64,000 nucleotides of DNA, taken from NCBI RefSeq assembly GCF_900112175.1, contig NZ_FOYT01000001.1:1550001-1614000 (forward strand). The letters run 5' to 3'. Of the stretch, positions 16,545 through 24,986 are shown piece after piece. How positions within the stretch are numbered: the first letter of the stretch is position 1; each line of letters starts with the position of its first letter. The DNA comes from Halogeometricum rufum. Lineage in GTDB: Archaea; Halobacteriota; Halobacteria; Halobacteriales; Haloferacaceae. The translations under genes and the position numbers were made by a program. The notes beneath the pieces were generated by a model. The model did no database searches. It was not told the DNA's origin and worked only from the letters and a program-made list of their open reading frames with translations.

Positions 16545-17144
16545 TCACTCGCCGTTCAGGTCCTCGAACGCGGAGTTGTCGCCGAGGTCACGGTAGACGG
16601 CCGCGATGTCGCGCTCTTCGTCGAACTGCTGGAGCGTCTCGTCGAGGTCCTCTCGGAGTTCCGTGAGGCGCGTATCGAGTTCCTGGTACTCCTCGTTCTC
16701 CTCGAGCGCGGTGGCCTCCTTCTCGGACTCCAACAGCGCCTTCTTCGAGGCCAGCGAGAACAGTTCCTGAACGCCGTCGTTGTAGGTGTTTCTGCGGAGG
16801 AGGTTGTCGACGGTCTCTTCGAGAGCCTCCTTGGAGACGGGCTTGACGAGGTAGTCGTCGAACCCCATCGCGACGATGTCGAAGTCCGGTTCGACGGCCG
16901 TCACCATGGCGACGCGGCAGTCGAACCCGCGATTTCGTATCTCCGCGAGGGCTTCGTCTCCAGAGAGGTCCGGCATCCGGCGGTCGAGGAGGACGACGTC
17001 GACGTCTTCGTCGAGTTCGTCGAGCGCCTCGTGACCGCCGTACGCGACGCGGACGGTACAGTTCTCTCTGAGCCAAGTAGCATACAGGTCGGCGAGGTCC
17101 GGCTCATCTTCCACGATGAGCACGAGCGGCTGGTCAGCACTCAT
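16545..17144 (-). CDS. HalX-type response regulator
   Basis: A 199-residue protein with a receiver domain (1-120): acidic pocket Glu12/Asp13 (VEDE), phosphoacceptor Asp54 (VVLLDRRMPDL), switch Thr82 region (MVTAVEP) and conserved Lys101 (LVKPVS). The C-terminal helical part (about 125-190; LFSLASKKALLESEKEA ... ELREDLDETLQQFDE) is the HalX domain. It has no DNA-binding helix-turn-helix, so it likely signals by protein contact. No histidine kinase is adjacent; the DUF7504/CHAT genes nearby are candidate partners. A 25-codon frame with its own TATA box lies upstream. Confidence 0.92.
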   Translation of the reverse strand: MSADQPLVLIVEDEPDLADLYATWLRENCTVRVAYGGHEALDELDEDVDVVLLDRRMPDLSGDEALAEIRNRGFDCRVAMVTAVEPDFDIVAMGFDDYLVKPVSKEALEETVDNLLRRNTYNDGVQELFSLASKKALLESEKEATALEENEEYQELDTRLTELREDLDETLQQFDEERDIAAVYRDLGDNSAFEDLNGE

Positions 17145-17177
17145 TTGTATTGTTGTGGTGTTGCGGGAACACGCACG

Positions 17178-17255
17178 TCATCGAATGAAGCGCGAGGCCA
17201 TATCAAGATACCCCTTATTCAGACCGACGTGAATGTCTACGTTCCCGGTCTTCAT
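17178..17255 (-). CDS. Possible 25-aa upstream ORF before the HalX regulator
   Basis: ATG at 17255 to TGA at 17178 encodes 25 residues beginning MKTGNVDIHVG. A strong TATA box (TATAAAA, 17286-17292) is centred 34 bases upstream, placing transcription start a few bases before the ATG. It could be a real micro-protein or a leader peptide for the response regulator, which starts 33 bases later. Codon choice is mixed, so support is weak. Confidence 0.3.
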   Translation of the reverse strand: MKTGNVDIHVGLNKGYLDMASRFIR

Positions 17256-17285
17256 CTTCTCTGCCAAAGGGTGGTGACTCAGGGG

Positions 17286-17292
17286 TTTTATA
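17286..17292 (-). promoter_or_regulatory. TATA box upstream of the HalX regulator
   Basis: TATAAAA on the minus strand. Transcription starting about 26 bases downstream would give a leader of roughly 115 bases before the response regulator ATG at 17144, unusually long for a haloarchaeon. Confidence 0.6.
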
Positions 17293-17329
17293 CGTTGTGG
17301 CCCAATTCTTACAGAGCGTAATAACCGAT

Positions 17330-18424
17330 TCAGGCCTCGAAACTTTCATTTTCGCCCACCTCGGTGATGGTGATCCGCGTCGCCTCCACCTCTTCGAGGA
17401 CCGCACCCCAGCCACCGACGCTGTACGTTCCCGACGCCGTCGCGAGCGTGAAACACACCTGCCCGGCCAACTGGGAGAGGGCGGGCGTACCGTTCGCCTC
17501 GGACGCCCCCGAGTAGTGGATGTCGACGATGTCGCCGGTGAGTTCCACGGACGCCCCCGTCGTCGTGTCGAACCCGTCCACGGTGGCTCGGACGGTTGCG
17601 TCGGCCGATAGCAACGGCTCGACGTCCCGGACGCACCGCCGGATGTCCGCGTACGCGAGGGGCGGTTCGTCGCCTCGCTCGGAGTAGACGGAGTCCCACA
17701 CCTCCCACAGACAGGTCTGAAAGTACCAGTGAAAGACGTACGTGAGCGTGTAGTCGTCGACGAGGACGCCGTACTCGTTCAGCGAGTGGGCGTGCGGCGA
17801 GAAACAGGTACGCGTGCGGTCCACGAGGAGGACGAACGGCGTCGGGAGCGTCCGGTGCCGCGCCTCCGTGACGACGCCCTCGAAGTCCGCGTCCTCGAAC
17901 GACGGGGCGTCCTCGTCGGGGTCGGTGTGCAGCGACACCTTGACTATCGCGCCGTTCTCCAGCGCCGCTCTGAGCGCCGGCTTCAGCTCCTCGTACTGGT
18001 CGACGGTGACCGACAACTGCACCTCGTTCTCGGCGTCGCGGACGAGCGACGCCGCCCGCTGGAACACCGTCTCGAAGCGTTTGACGATGCTCAGCATGTG
18101 GCGGTCCACCTCGGGTGCTTCCCACCGGTCCTCTATCTCGTCCGCCGCCGTCTCCAGCATCGACGCTCGCCCGCGCAGGTCCGCCAGCACCGTCTTCGGG
18201 TCGCACGCGCGAGCGTGGAGACTGTCCTGTTCGTACGTCTCGATGTACCCCTTCGCCTCTAAGTCTCTGAGCACGTCGTAGATGCGCGCGGTCGGAACCG
18301 TACTGGCGTCAGCCAACTCCGTTGCGCTCGCCGCACCCAGTGTGAGCAGCGTGTTGTACGCCTCCGCCTGGTACTGCGAGAGGCCGGCATCCTCGAGTGC
18401 GTCCCGCAACTCGGTCGAGTCCAT
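17330..18424 (-). CDS. trmB: TrmB family sugar-responsive transcriptional regulator
   Basis: A 364-residue protein. Residues 1-80 form a winged helix (AEAYNTLLTLGAASATELADASTVPTARIYDVLRDLEAKGYIET), a coiled-coil linker follows, and the C-terminal two thirds matches the TrmB sugar-binding domain, including a phospholipase-D-like segment (LLVDRTRTCFSPHA) and a beta-rich end. Length fits the halobacterial TrmB, known to bind sugar and control glycolysis and gluconeogenesis genes through the box TACT-N7/8-GAGTA. A near-match to that box lies in the tpiA promoter of this window. It is a single gene, reading away from guaB upstream. Confidence 0.9.
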   Translation of the reverse strand: MDSTELRDALEDAGLSQYQAEAYNTLLTLGAASATELADASTVPTARIYDVLRDLEAKGYIETYEQDSLHARACDPKTVLADLRGRASMLETAADEIEDRWEAPEVDRHMLSIVKRFETVFQRAASLVRDAENEVQLSVTVDQYEELKPALRAALENGAIVKVSLHTDPDEDAPSFEDADFEGVVTEARHRTLPTPFVLLVDRTRTCFSPHAHSLNEYGVLVDDYTLTYVFHWYFQTCLWEVWDSVYSERGDEPPLAYADIRRCVRDVEPLLSADATVRATVDGFDTTTGASVELTGDIVDIHYSGASEANGTPALSQLAGQVCFTLATASGTYSVGGWGAVLEEVEATRITITEVGENESFEA

Positions 18425-18649
18425 GGATTGGACTGTTGTCTCTCCCCAATTGTCATCATTGTTCCGAAGATACTACTGGTGTTGTAACACACCGAAAATA
18501 GACGGAGCGTCGAAGAAACTCGGGCCACGAGCCGCGAGACGGGCGTTCTTCGTCTCGGGTACAGCCACCGTACACGACGGGAGCGAGGGACGAAGATGGG
18601 GATGTGCGCCGGCGCGGCCCACTCGCTCAGACCGGGCGTGGTGCGTCGC

Positions 18650-20149
18650 TCACTCGCTCTTCGGGCTGTAGTTCGGCGCCTCGTCCGTGATCATCACGTC
18701 GTGCGGGTGGCCCTCGGTCTGGCCCGCGCTGGAGACGCGGATGAACTCCGCTCGCTCCTTGAACCCGGGCAGCGTCTCGGCACCGACGTAGCCCATCCCG
18801 GAGCGCATGCCGCCGACCAGTTGGTGGAGTTCGGAGGCGAGCGTGCCCTTGTAGGGCGTCGCCGCCTCGACGCCTTCGGGGACGAACTCCTCGTCGTCGT
18901 CGGCGTCCTTGAGGTAGCGGTCGCCGCCGCCGGACTTCATCGCACCGACCGAGCCCATGCCGCGGTACTGCTTGTACTTCTTGCCGTTCATCGTGATGAC
19001 GCGGCCGGGCGCCTCGTCGGTTCCGGCGAAGTACGAGCCGAGCATCACGGCGTCGGCACCCGCGGCGATGGCCTTGATGGCGTCGCCGGAGTACCGGATG
19101 CCGCCGTCGGCGATGACGGGGACGCCCTCGCGGGACGCCACGTCGGCGACTTCGGCGACGGCCGTAATCTGGGGCATGCCCGCGCCGGAGACGACGCGAG
19201 TCGTACAGATTGAACCGGGACCGATGCCGACTTTCAACCCGTCGGCGAAGTCGACGGCCGCCTCGGCGGCCTCGCGCGTCCCGACGTTGCCCACGACCAC
19301 GTCGGCGTCGACGCGCTGTTTTATCTCGCGCGCGCTGTCGAGGACGTTGAGGTTGTGCGCGTGCGCGCAATCGATGAAGATGACGTCCGCGCCGGCCTCG
19401 TCGGCGGCGGCCGCGCGTTCGGCCTCGAACGGGCCGACGGCGACGCCGCAGACGAGGCGTCCGTCGTCGTCGCGGGCCGCGTTCTCGTGTTCGCGACGCT
19501 GGAGGATTCCCTGCATCGTAACCAGTCCGACGAGGTGCCCCTCGTCGTCCACCACGGGGACGCGCTCTATCTTGTGGTCGTACATGAGTTCGAGGGCGTC
19601 GCGGGCCGTCACTTCCCGTTCGGCCGTGATGACCTCGTCCGTCATCGCCTCGCGCACCTCGTCGGACTCGCCGACTTCGAGGTACGGGCGGATGTCGGTG
19701 CCGGAGATGATGCCGAGGACGACGTCGTCGTCGTCGACGACGGGCGCACCCGAGACGCCCTCTCGCTCCATCATCTCGTCGACTTCGCGGACCGTCTGCG
19801 TCGGGCGAGCGGTGACGACGTTCTCGCGGCGGATGACGAGTTCGTCGGCGCGCTTGACGCGTTCTATCTCCGCGACCATCGCTTCGACGTCCATGTTGCG
19901 GTGCAGGACGCCGATACCGCCCTCACGCGCCATGCCGATGGCCATGTCGCTCTCGGTGACGGTGTCCATCGCCGCCGAGAGGACGGGGAGGTTGAGTTCG
20001 ACGTTCTTCGAGACGCGCGTGGAGACGTCCGCGTCGTCGGGTTCGACGCGACTCTCCATCGGTCGAAGCAGCACGTCGTCGAACGTCAGCGCCTCTGGTA
20101 CCTGCAGTTTCTCCGAGAAGGATCCTGAATCGGGAACGTCGTTCGCCAT
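18650..20149 (-). CDS. guaB: Inosine-5'-monophosphate dehydrogenase
   Basis: A 499-residue enzyme that oxidises IMP to XMP with NAD+, the committed step of GMP synthesis. The catalytic Cys315 is in GPGSICTTRVVSG, the IMP-phosphate loop in GGIRYSGDAIKAIAAGADAVMLGS, and the flap in KKYKQYRGMGSVGAM. Two CBS domains (about 105-220) bind regulatory nucleotides. The frame extends 15 codons further, but MANDVPDSG at 20149 fits the family start and is preceded by GGAGGA about 25 bases upstream. Family length is about 490, so it is complete. Confidence 0.97.
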   Translation of the reverse strand: MANDVPDSGSFSEKLQVPEALTFDDVLLRPMESRVEPDDADVSTRVSKNVELNLPVLSAAMDTVTESDMAIGMAREGGIGVLHRNMDVEAMVAEIERVKRADELVIRRENVVTARPTQTVREVDEMMEREGVSGAPVVDDDDVVLGIISGTDIRPYLEVGESDEVREAMTDEVITAEREVTARDALELMYDHKIERVPVVDDEGHLVGLVTMQGILQRREHENAARDDDGRLVCGVAVGPFEAERAAAADEAGADVIFIDCAHAHNLNVLDSAREIKQRVDADVVVGNVGTREAAEAAVDFADGLKVGIGPGSICTTRVVSGAGMPQITAVAEVADVASREGVPVIADGGIRYSGDAIKAIAAGADAVMLGSYFAGTDEAPGRVITMNGKKYKQYRGMGSVGAMKSGGGDRYLKDADDDEEFVPEGVEAATPYKGTLASELHQLVGGMRSGMGYVGAETLPGFKERAEFIRVSSAGQTEGHPHDVMITDEAPNYSPKSE

Positions 20150-20687
20150 GTAAATCGTCCAAACTCCTCCGACAAAAGGGTTGCGAGACACCACGGCTAT
20201 GCAACGTATTGCCAGTCACGTTCCAGCAGATGTGCACGTGCGAGTATATCTGTGTGGTGCTGGACGACGAAACGAGCGGTGGTGTGGCCGTCGAAACCCG
20301 ACGGCCGCGCAATTTTCACCCGAACCGCCAGCGCTCACCGAACGTTCGTCAGCTATTCGAGCCGGAACTGACGTATCGTAGCCCGATTTAAGAATGTAGC
20401 CGAAAGGTATCGGCTCCCATGCCCAGCGGTCTCACACAAATTTTAATAGTTTACTGCGTTTGTGTGCAGGTATGGACTCCGCGTGTCCCGCTGCATCGCG
20501 TATCGCCGGTCAGACGAGTTTCGACTCCGGCATGCTCTTTACCATTACAGCGATGGCGCGGACATTTAATTTCGGGAAACGCAGTCTCCCGACCCTCTCG
20601 ACGCTCGGAGTACTCGGACGAGCCACCGACGAGCGTGGCTTGCGTCCGTATCGCCGTCTGGCCGATGGTGACGGCCGCTAGCATCGA
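20150..20687. other. 538-base gap between guaB and the DUF5794-type gene
   Basis: It holds the guaB promoter on the left and AT-rich elements on the right, including a TATA-like AATTTTAATAG near 20438-20448 that is followed after about 25 bases by a short open frame (20472-20681). The inverted pair GTCTCACACAAATTT/TTTGTGTGC-like flanks the TATA. No tRNA, repeat array or longer gene is visible. Confidence 0.5.
20472..20681 (+). CDS. Possible 69-aa protein
   Basis: ATG at 20472, about 27 bases after a TATA-like element, reads 69 codons to a TAG at 20681, seven bases before the DUF5794-type start. The product begins MDSACPAASRIAG and ends basic (GLRPYRRLADGDGR). It is much less acidic than neighbouring proteins and matches nothing I recognise; it could be a 5' leader without coding role. 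Confidence 0.22.
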   Translation: MDSACPAASRIAGQTSFDSGMLFTITAMARTFNFGKRSLPTLSTLGVLGRATDERGLRPYRRLADGDGR

Positions 20688-21635
20688 ATGAGCGTCTCAC
20701 AACACCCGGTCGCACTTCGCCTCGAGCAGCAGGTGGGTGGCGCGACGCGCCTCCTGGCCACCGTGATGGCCCTGCCTCTCGTCGACGGCATCTTCCCCGC
20801 ACTCGTCATCGCGGGGGCGCTGAGTACCCCGGTCGGCATCGTCCAGACCGGACTGCTCATCTTCGGCGGGTCCGCCACCGTCGCCGTCATCCTCGCCGAG
20901 ATGGAGGGCACGCGCCGCGAGCAGATGACCTCCGTCCTCATCCTCGGCGCGGTACTGCTCCCCGTCGCCGGAGTGGAGGCGGCGTTCGCCGAGACCATCA
21001 AGACGCTGTTGAACTTCGAGGTGTTCCACCGCTTCGCCGGTCTGGTCATCCTCGCCGTCGCGGCGAAGACGGCGTCCTCGGAGGTGGGCGAGAAGCTCCC
21101 CTCGCCGAGCGTCATCATCGGCCTCGGGCTGGTCGCCAGCTTCGAACCGTCGGGCGCGCAGTTGATACTGAACCCCGACCCGACGGTCATCCTGCACGCC
21201 GTCGCGGCGGCCGGGACGGGCGTCGCGTTCGCCCTCGCCGTTGCCCTGTTCGGCCCGCGCCTGCGGGGCGCCGTCGACATCGACCGCTTCCGCTTCGGCA
21301 GTTCCGTCGCGCTCGGGATGCTCGCCATCGACGTGCTGGGCGTCCTCCCCACGGACCGCCCCATCGCGCTAGGCGTCCTCGGCGTGACGGCCCTGTTCGC
21401 GTACGACCCCGCCGCCGCGGAGTCCGTCGAGGAGTACGACCACGGACTCGAATCCGACGACGACCCCGTCGAGTCGAGCGAGGTGCCCGTTCCCTCGGCC
21501 GTCGCCGACGGCGGCAACCGCGACGAGTCGGCGTCCGACGCCGAGAGCGAGGTGTCGAACGACGCGGAGGACGGCGGCGGCGACGCGGGCTACGGCTACC
21601 CGGCCGAGAGCGACTCGCGCGCGCCGTGGCTCTGA
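20688..21635 (+). CDS. DUF5794-like membrane protein
   Basis: A 315-residue protein with about seven hydrophobic segments in residues 20-240 (for example GIFPALVIAGALSTPVGIVQTGLLIFGG, VILGAVLLPVAGVE, AGLVILAVAAKTA, VAAAGTGVAFALAVALFG, LGMLAIDVLGVL) and a long acidic tail (240-315). I recall it as a conserved haloarchaeal family (DUF5794) of unknown function, usually next to the zinc-ribbon DUF5795 gene, as here. Transport or membrane organisation is possible; nothing more can be read. Confidence 0.8.
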   Translation: MSVSQHPVALRLEQQVGGATRLLATVMALPLVDGIFPALVIAGALSTPVGIVQTGLLIFGGSATVAVILAEMEGTRREQMTSVLILGAVLLPVAGVEAAFAETIKTLLNFEVFHRFAGLVILAVAAKTASSEVGEKLPSPSVIIGLGLVASFEPSGAQLILNPDPTVILHAVAAAGTGVAFALAVALFGPRLRGAVDIDRFRFGSSVALGMLAIDVLGVLPTDRPIALGVLGVTALFAYDPAAAESVEEYDHGLESDDDPVESSEVPVPSAVADGGNRDESASDAESEVSNDAEDGGGDAGYGYPAESDSRAPWL

Positions 21636-21702
21636 CCTGACCGACTCTTTTACTCTCTCACGAACGCGGAGGACTTACCACCGTCCCGGCCGTCCACCGC
21701 GT

Positions 21703-21927
21703 ATGAGCAATCGCGTCGTCCAAGGACGGATGGTCACGCCCGAACGACTCGCCGAACTGGTCGAGGGGGAGAAGCCGCTCGAAGCCGAACCCATCGAGGA
21801 CGCCGAGATGGACTGTCCGGAGTGCGGCGAGAACGTCATCTCCGTGGGCTACATGCCGAGCGTGACCGAGTTCGTCACCGCGTACAAGTGCCAGGAGTGC
21901 GACTGGTCCGACGCCGACCGAGACTGA
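21703..21927 (+). CDS. DUF5795-like small zinc-ribbon protein
   Basis: A 74-residue protein with two Cys pairs, CPECGENV and KCQECDWS, forming a single zinc ribbon, preceded by a conserved N-terminus (VVQGRMVTPERLAELVEGEKPLEAEPIEDAEM). I recognise it as the haloarchaeal DUF5795 family, which follows DUF5794 genes. Likely a small metal-bound adaptor or nucleic-acid-binding protein; function unknown. Confidence 0.85.
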   Translation: MSNRVVQGRMVTPERLAELVEGEKPLEAEPIEDAEMDCPECGENVISVGYMPSVTEFVTAYKCQECDWSDADRD

Positions 21928-21952
21928 GACCGGCGACTGCCAATCGAAATTC

Positions 21953-21959
21953 CTTTAAG
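21953..21959 (+). promoter_or_regulatory. TATA-like element of the tRNA-Trp gene
   Basis: CTTTAAG lies about 33 bases before the first base of the tRNA, the usual distance for a haloarchaeal tRNA promoter. Confidence 0.5.
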
Positions 21960-21988
21960 TCGAATCGCCATACGAGGAGATGCAGCGC

Positions 21989-22166
21989 GGGGTCGTGGCC
22001 AAGCCCGGCATGGCGACTGACTCCAGAGGCGACGCGCCCGGGACGAAACTCCAGACTGATATACCGAGCGACCGACTGATCATCGGTCGTGTTGACGACC
22101 CTCTGGAGTTCCGAGGCGCAGACCGGAGATATCAGTCGATCGGGGGTTCAAATCCCTCCGACCCCA
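21989..22166 (+). tRNA. tRNA-Trp (anticodon CCA) with a 104-base intron
   Basis: The acceptor stem is GGGGTCG (21989-21995) with CGACCCC (22159-22165) and discriminator A22166. The D stem GCC/GGC, the anticodon stem ACTGA (before CTCCAG) and TCAGT (22132-22136), and the T arm (GGGGG TTCAAAT CCCTC) all pair. Anticodon CCA is 22023-22025. The intron spans about 22027-22130, after position 37, the standard place for archaeal introns. Halobacterial tRNA-Trp introns are known to act as box C/D guide RNAs for 2'-O-methylation of the pre-tRNA. Here the intron holds CTCTGGAGT, complementary to the anticodon region, and CTGA/GACGA-type boxes. Confidence 0.95.
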
Positions 22167-22419
22167 CTACTTTCTGCCGAGGCTCGTTCACCGAGCCGAG
22201 GCTGTAGTCGTATACTCGGTGGGATTTGAACCGAGGAGGAGCTTGCTCCGACAGTGGTTCAAAATCCCTCCGACCCCACTCTACTCCGAGACGACGACCG
22301 ACGAGCACCGCGGAGCGTGTGCTCGTCGCAAGTAGCGAGGTGTCGAACGGCAGAGGAGGATTTGAAGCAGGGAGCGAACGGAGTGAGCGACCGTGGTTCA
22401 AAATCCCTCCGACCCCACT
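22146..22419 (+). repeat. Three direct copies of the tRNA-Trp 3' end
   Basis: Copy 1 is the T-arm and acceptor strand of the real tRNA (22146-22168). Copies 2 (22254-22280) and 3 (22393-22419) are identical to each other over 27 bases and differ from the tRNA by an extra A and a changed start (GTGGTTCAAAATCC). Each of the last two is preceded by an inverted partner GGATTTGAA (22222-22230 and 22358-22366), so each unit can fold into a stem-loop. Such duplicated tRNA ends are what integrases leave behind as attachment sites. The 387 bases from 22167 to 22553 contain no gene besides these units. Confidence 0.75.
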
Positions 22420-22553
22420 TCTCTCTGAACTCACCCCCCAACGAGCGCTCCGTCGCGAACCAGATTCGTTCTCGACTGCGTCTGTGATGTGGAATCGTAT
22501 TTTAGCGCTCGCTGAATACAGACCACGTATCGTGCGCACTTCCAAGCGGGTGA

Positions 22554-23870
22554 GTGTCTGTGTCACATCCCTCAGATGAGTCCGGGCTCGAGGCAGACGA
22601 CGGCGAAGGGGTCGACGAGACACCGGGAGAGACCGACAGCGGCAGTACGCGTCGTCGGGTTCTCCAGACGGCCGGTGGGCTGGGTCTGGTCGGCGTACTC
22701 GGTATCGGCGGGTGGGTGCGACGAATCGACTCTCTCGGGGAGATCCGGGACCGAACTGACCTGATTTCGCGGCCGTCGGCAACCGGCGGCCGTGTCTCCG
22801 GACCGAGTTCGGAGACGGTGCCAGCCGATATGCTGTCGGCCGCGGTCCAACGCGCGAGCGAGCGACGAGCGGATACCGGGTTACAGGCGACCGTGATATT
22901 CGACGACGGCACAGTCTGGCACGGCGTCGCGGGGGAGGCAGATCACGGCGACAGCGACCCGCTCACGCACGAGGACCACCTCTACATCGGCAGTGTCACG
23001 AAACTGTTCACGGCCACTCTGGTCATGCGTCGGGTCCAGCGGGGTGCCATCTCGCTGTCGGACACCGTCGACGAGTGGTTGGATCTCGAGTATGCCGACG
23101 ACGTGACCGTGCGGATGCTCCTGAACCACACGAGCGGGGTCCCGAACTACACGGAAGACCTCTGGTTCGGCCTGCGATACTTCGCACGCCCGAGTAAGCG
23201 GTGGACACCGGGCGAACTCGTCGACGTCGTCGGAGGAAAGCCGCTGAACTTCGCTCCCGGCTCCCGTCACCGCTACTCGAACTCGAACTACGTCCTGCTC
23301 GGACGACTCTTGGAGCGCGTAACCGGGTCGCCGTACTCTGCTCTCGTGCGGAGTCTCGTTCGCGAGGAACTCGGATACGACCGAACGTACTACCTAGACT
23401 ACCCGGACGAGACAGTGATCGCCAACGCGTACGACGAATCAATCTTCAGATTCGGCCGGCAGAATCTCACGGCATTCCGGACCTCGATGGAGACGGGGGC
23501 GTACGCCGCCGGTGGAATCCTCTCGACTGCACCGGACGTCGCGAGTTTCGTCAGGTCGGTGTTCGATGGTCGGGTTCTCGACGAGGACGTTCTCTCGGAC
23601 ATGCGAACGTTCGTCGACGCCCCCGACGAGGACGTCCCTACTCAGGTCGAGTACGGGCTCGGCATCCGACACCTGCGGATCGGCGACGAGGACCTCTACG
23701 GGCACACCGGGACGATCCCGGGCTACTCCGCTATCGCCATGCACCACGACGAGCCGAGATACACCATCGCGGTGATCGGCAACGTCTCGACGATAGCCCA
23801 AGCGGAGATATGCGGCGCACTCCAGCGAGTCGTGCTGGACGAACGCTATCGAGCTATTGGCTCGGAGTGA
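22554..23870 (+). CDS. Exported serine hydrolase, class C beta-lactamase-like
   Basis: A 438-residue protein. A twin-Arg signal (TRRRVLQTAGGLGLVGVLGIGG, about 32-53) sends it through the Tat pathway, the usual haloarchaeal route. The catalytic set is complete: SVTK at 147-150 (SxxK), YSN at 241-243 (YxN), and HTG at 384-386 (the KTG equivalent). This is the penicillin-binding-protein/class C family, which includes D-Ala peptidases and esterases; in archaea without peptidoglycan the substrate is more likely an ester or peptide. The start is a GTG; no better ATG exists in frame nearby. First gene of the cargo after the tRNA-Trp repeats. Confidence 0.88.
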   Translation: MSVSHPSDESGLEADDGEGVDETPGETDSGSTRRRVLQTAGGLGLVGVLGIGGWVRRIDSLGEIRDRTDLISRPSATGGRVSGPSSETVPADMLSAAVQRASERRADTGLQATVIFDDGTVWHGVAGEADHGDSDPLTHEDHLYIGSVTKLFTATLVMRRVQRGAISLSDTVDEWLDLEYADDVTVRMLLNHTSGVPNYTEDLWFGLRYFARPSKRWTPGELVDVVGGKPLNFAPGSRHRYSNSNYVLLGRLLERVTGSPYSALVRSLVREELGYDRTYYLDYPDETVIANAYDESIFRFGRQNLTAFRTSMETGAYAAGGILSTAPDVASFVRSVFDGRVLDEDVLSDMRTFVDAPDEDVPTQVEYGLGIRHLRIGDEDLYGHTGTIPGYSAIAMHHDEPRYTIAVIGNVSTIAQAEICGALQRVVLDERYRAIGSE

Positions 23871-24007
23871 GACTCCTTCGAGAGGGGGAAGACGGTGACC
23901 GGAGTTCGGTCATCTCGCTTTACTGGGGGCTGTCGACTGGCTTCGTGTCGTTCAGCGACAGACCCATCGCGATGCGGGAGGCAGTATCGAACCTCCCCAC
24001 CCGCCGA

Positions 24008-24013
24008 TTTTAT
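24008..24013 (+). promoter_or_regulatory. TATA box of the first CPBP protease gene
   Basis: TTTTAT, centred about 29 bases before the ATG at 24039, implying a leaderless transcript. It supports the downstream start over the longer open frame. Confidence 0.5.
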
Positions 24014-24038
24014 GTGGACAGTTTCTCATCGTCTCCCC

Positions 24039-24911
24039 ATGGCTGAGAGCCGAATCCCTTGGGTCAGTTCGCATCCGGTAGCAGCGTTCGTCATCGGTGC
24101 GTACGCCTTCACGTGGCTCATCTCGGCCCCGGCCTTTTTCATGGAGGAGAGTTGGACTCCTTGGATTCTCATCTACATCGGCAGTTTCGGGCCGCCCGTT
24201 AGCGCCGCTGTCGTAACCTGGCTACAGGGGGAGAGTGTCCGTGCCTGGGCCCGGCAAATCGGCCGCTGGCGAGTCGGCTGGGTCTGGTGGATCGCTGCCT
24301 TCGGAATCCCTGTTGCCATCATCGTCGTGACGACTGGAATTCTGGTGGCTATCGGTGGCCCAGTCGACCCGACTCAACTCTCTGTGTCACCTGCCCTGGT
24401 CGCTGTGGTGTTCATCTTCGGTCTCACGGTTAGTGGAGGTTTGAACGAGGAACCCGGATGGCGGGGGTTCGCTCAGCCGTATCTGAACGACCGGTACAGT
24501 GCAACCACGGCGAGCCTGATCGTCGGCGTCGTCTGGGCGTTCTGGCACCTCCCGTACTTCTTCATCCCGATCACCCCTCATTCGGGATTCACCTTCGTCA
24601 ATCAGATCGGCTGGTTCGTGGGGATATTTCTCCTCTCGGTCATCCTGGCGTGGGCCTACAACAACACCGGGAGTGTGCTGATCGTGATGGTTCTCCACGC
24701 GATGGCGAACACCGCTGACGTACTGCTTCCCCTGGCCCCGGAAGAGATAGTCAGTGACGGTGTCGTCGTCGAGAGCGCCGTCGCGACGGTCACGGTGACC
24801 CAGCTAGCGGTGCAGTCACTCGTCGTCGTCCTCGTCGTCGCGTACTTCGGTCACCGCTCGCTCTCACGCCGCGAGATACCAGGCGTCGCCTATCTCCGGG
24901 GGGAGAACTGA
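24039..24911 (+). CDS. CPBP family intramembrane glutamic protease
   Basis: A 290-residue, eight-segment membrane protein with the full Abi/CAAX-protease pattern: EEPGWR (Glu137, Glu138, Arg142), FWHLPYFF (His170) and HAMAN (His220, Asn224). These enzymes cleave peptides inside the membrane; relatives process CAAX-type tails or act in immunity and stress. The open frame extends to 23895, but the part before MAESRIPW is poor and the TATA position favours 24039. A second CPBP gene follows, 217 bases later. Confidence 0.9.
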   Translation: MAESRIPWVSSHPVAAFVIGAYAFTWLISAPAFFMEESWTPWILIYIGSFGPPVSAAVVTWLQGESVRAWARQIGRWRVGWVWWIAAFGIPVAIIVVTTGILVAIGGPVDPTQLSVSPALVAVVFIFGLTVSGGLNEEPGWRGFAQPYLNDRYSATTASLIVGVVWAFWHLPYFFIPITPHSGFTFVNQIGWFVGIFLLSVILAWAYNNTGSVLIVMVLHAMANTADVLLPLAPEEIVSDGVVVESAVATVTVTQLAVQSLVVVLVVAYFGHRSLSRREIPGVAYLRGEN

Positions 24912-24986
24912 TCACTCTGGTCGCGCAGTTCGAGGAGGGGGTATCGGCTGGATACGCGTCCGGCGGTGGCTGAACGTGAAGACGCT

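Noticed and set aside
22254-22419. Extra tRNA genes in the repeat region
   Set aside because: Only the T-arm and acceptor strand are repeated; no D-arm, anticodon arm or 5' acceptor strand is present.
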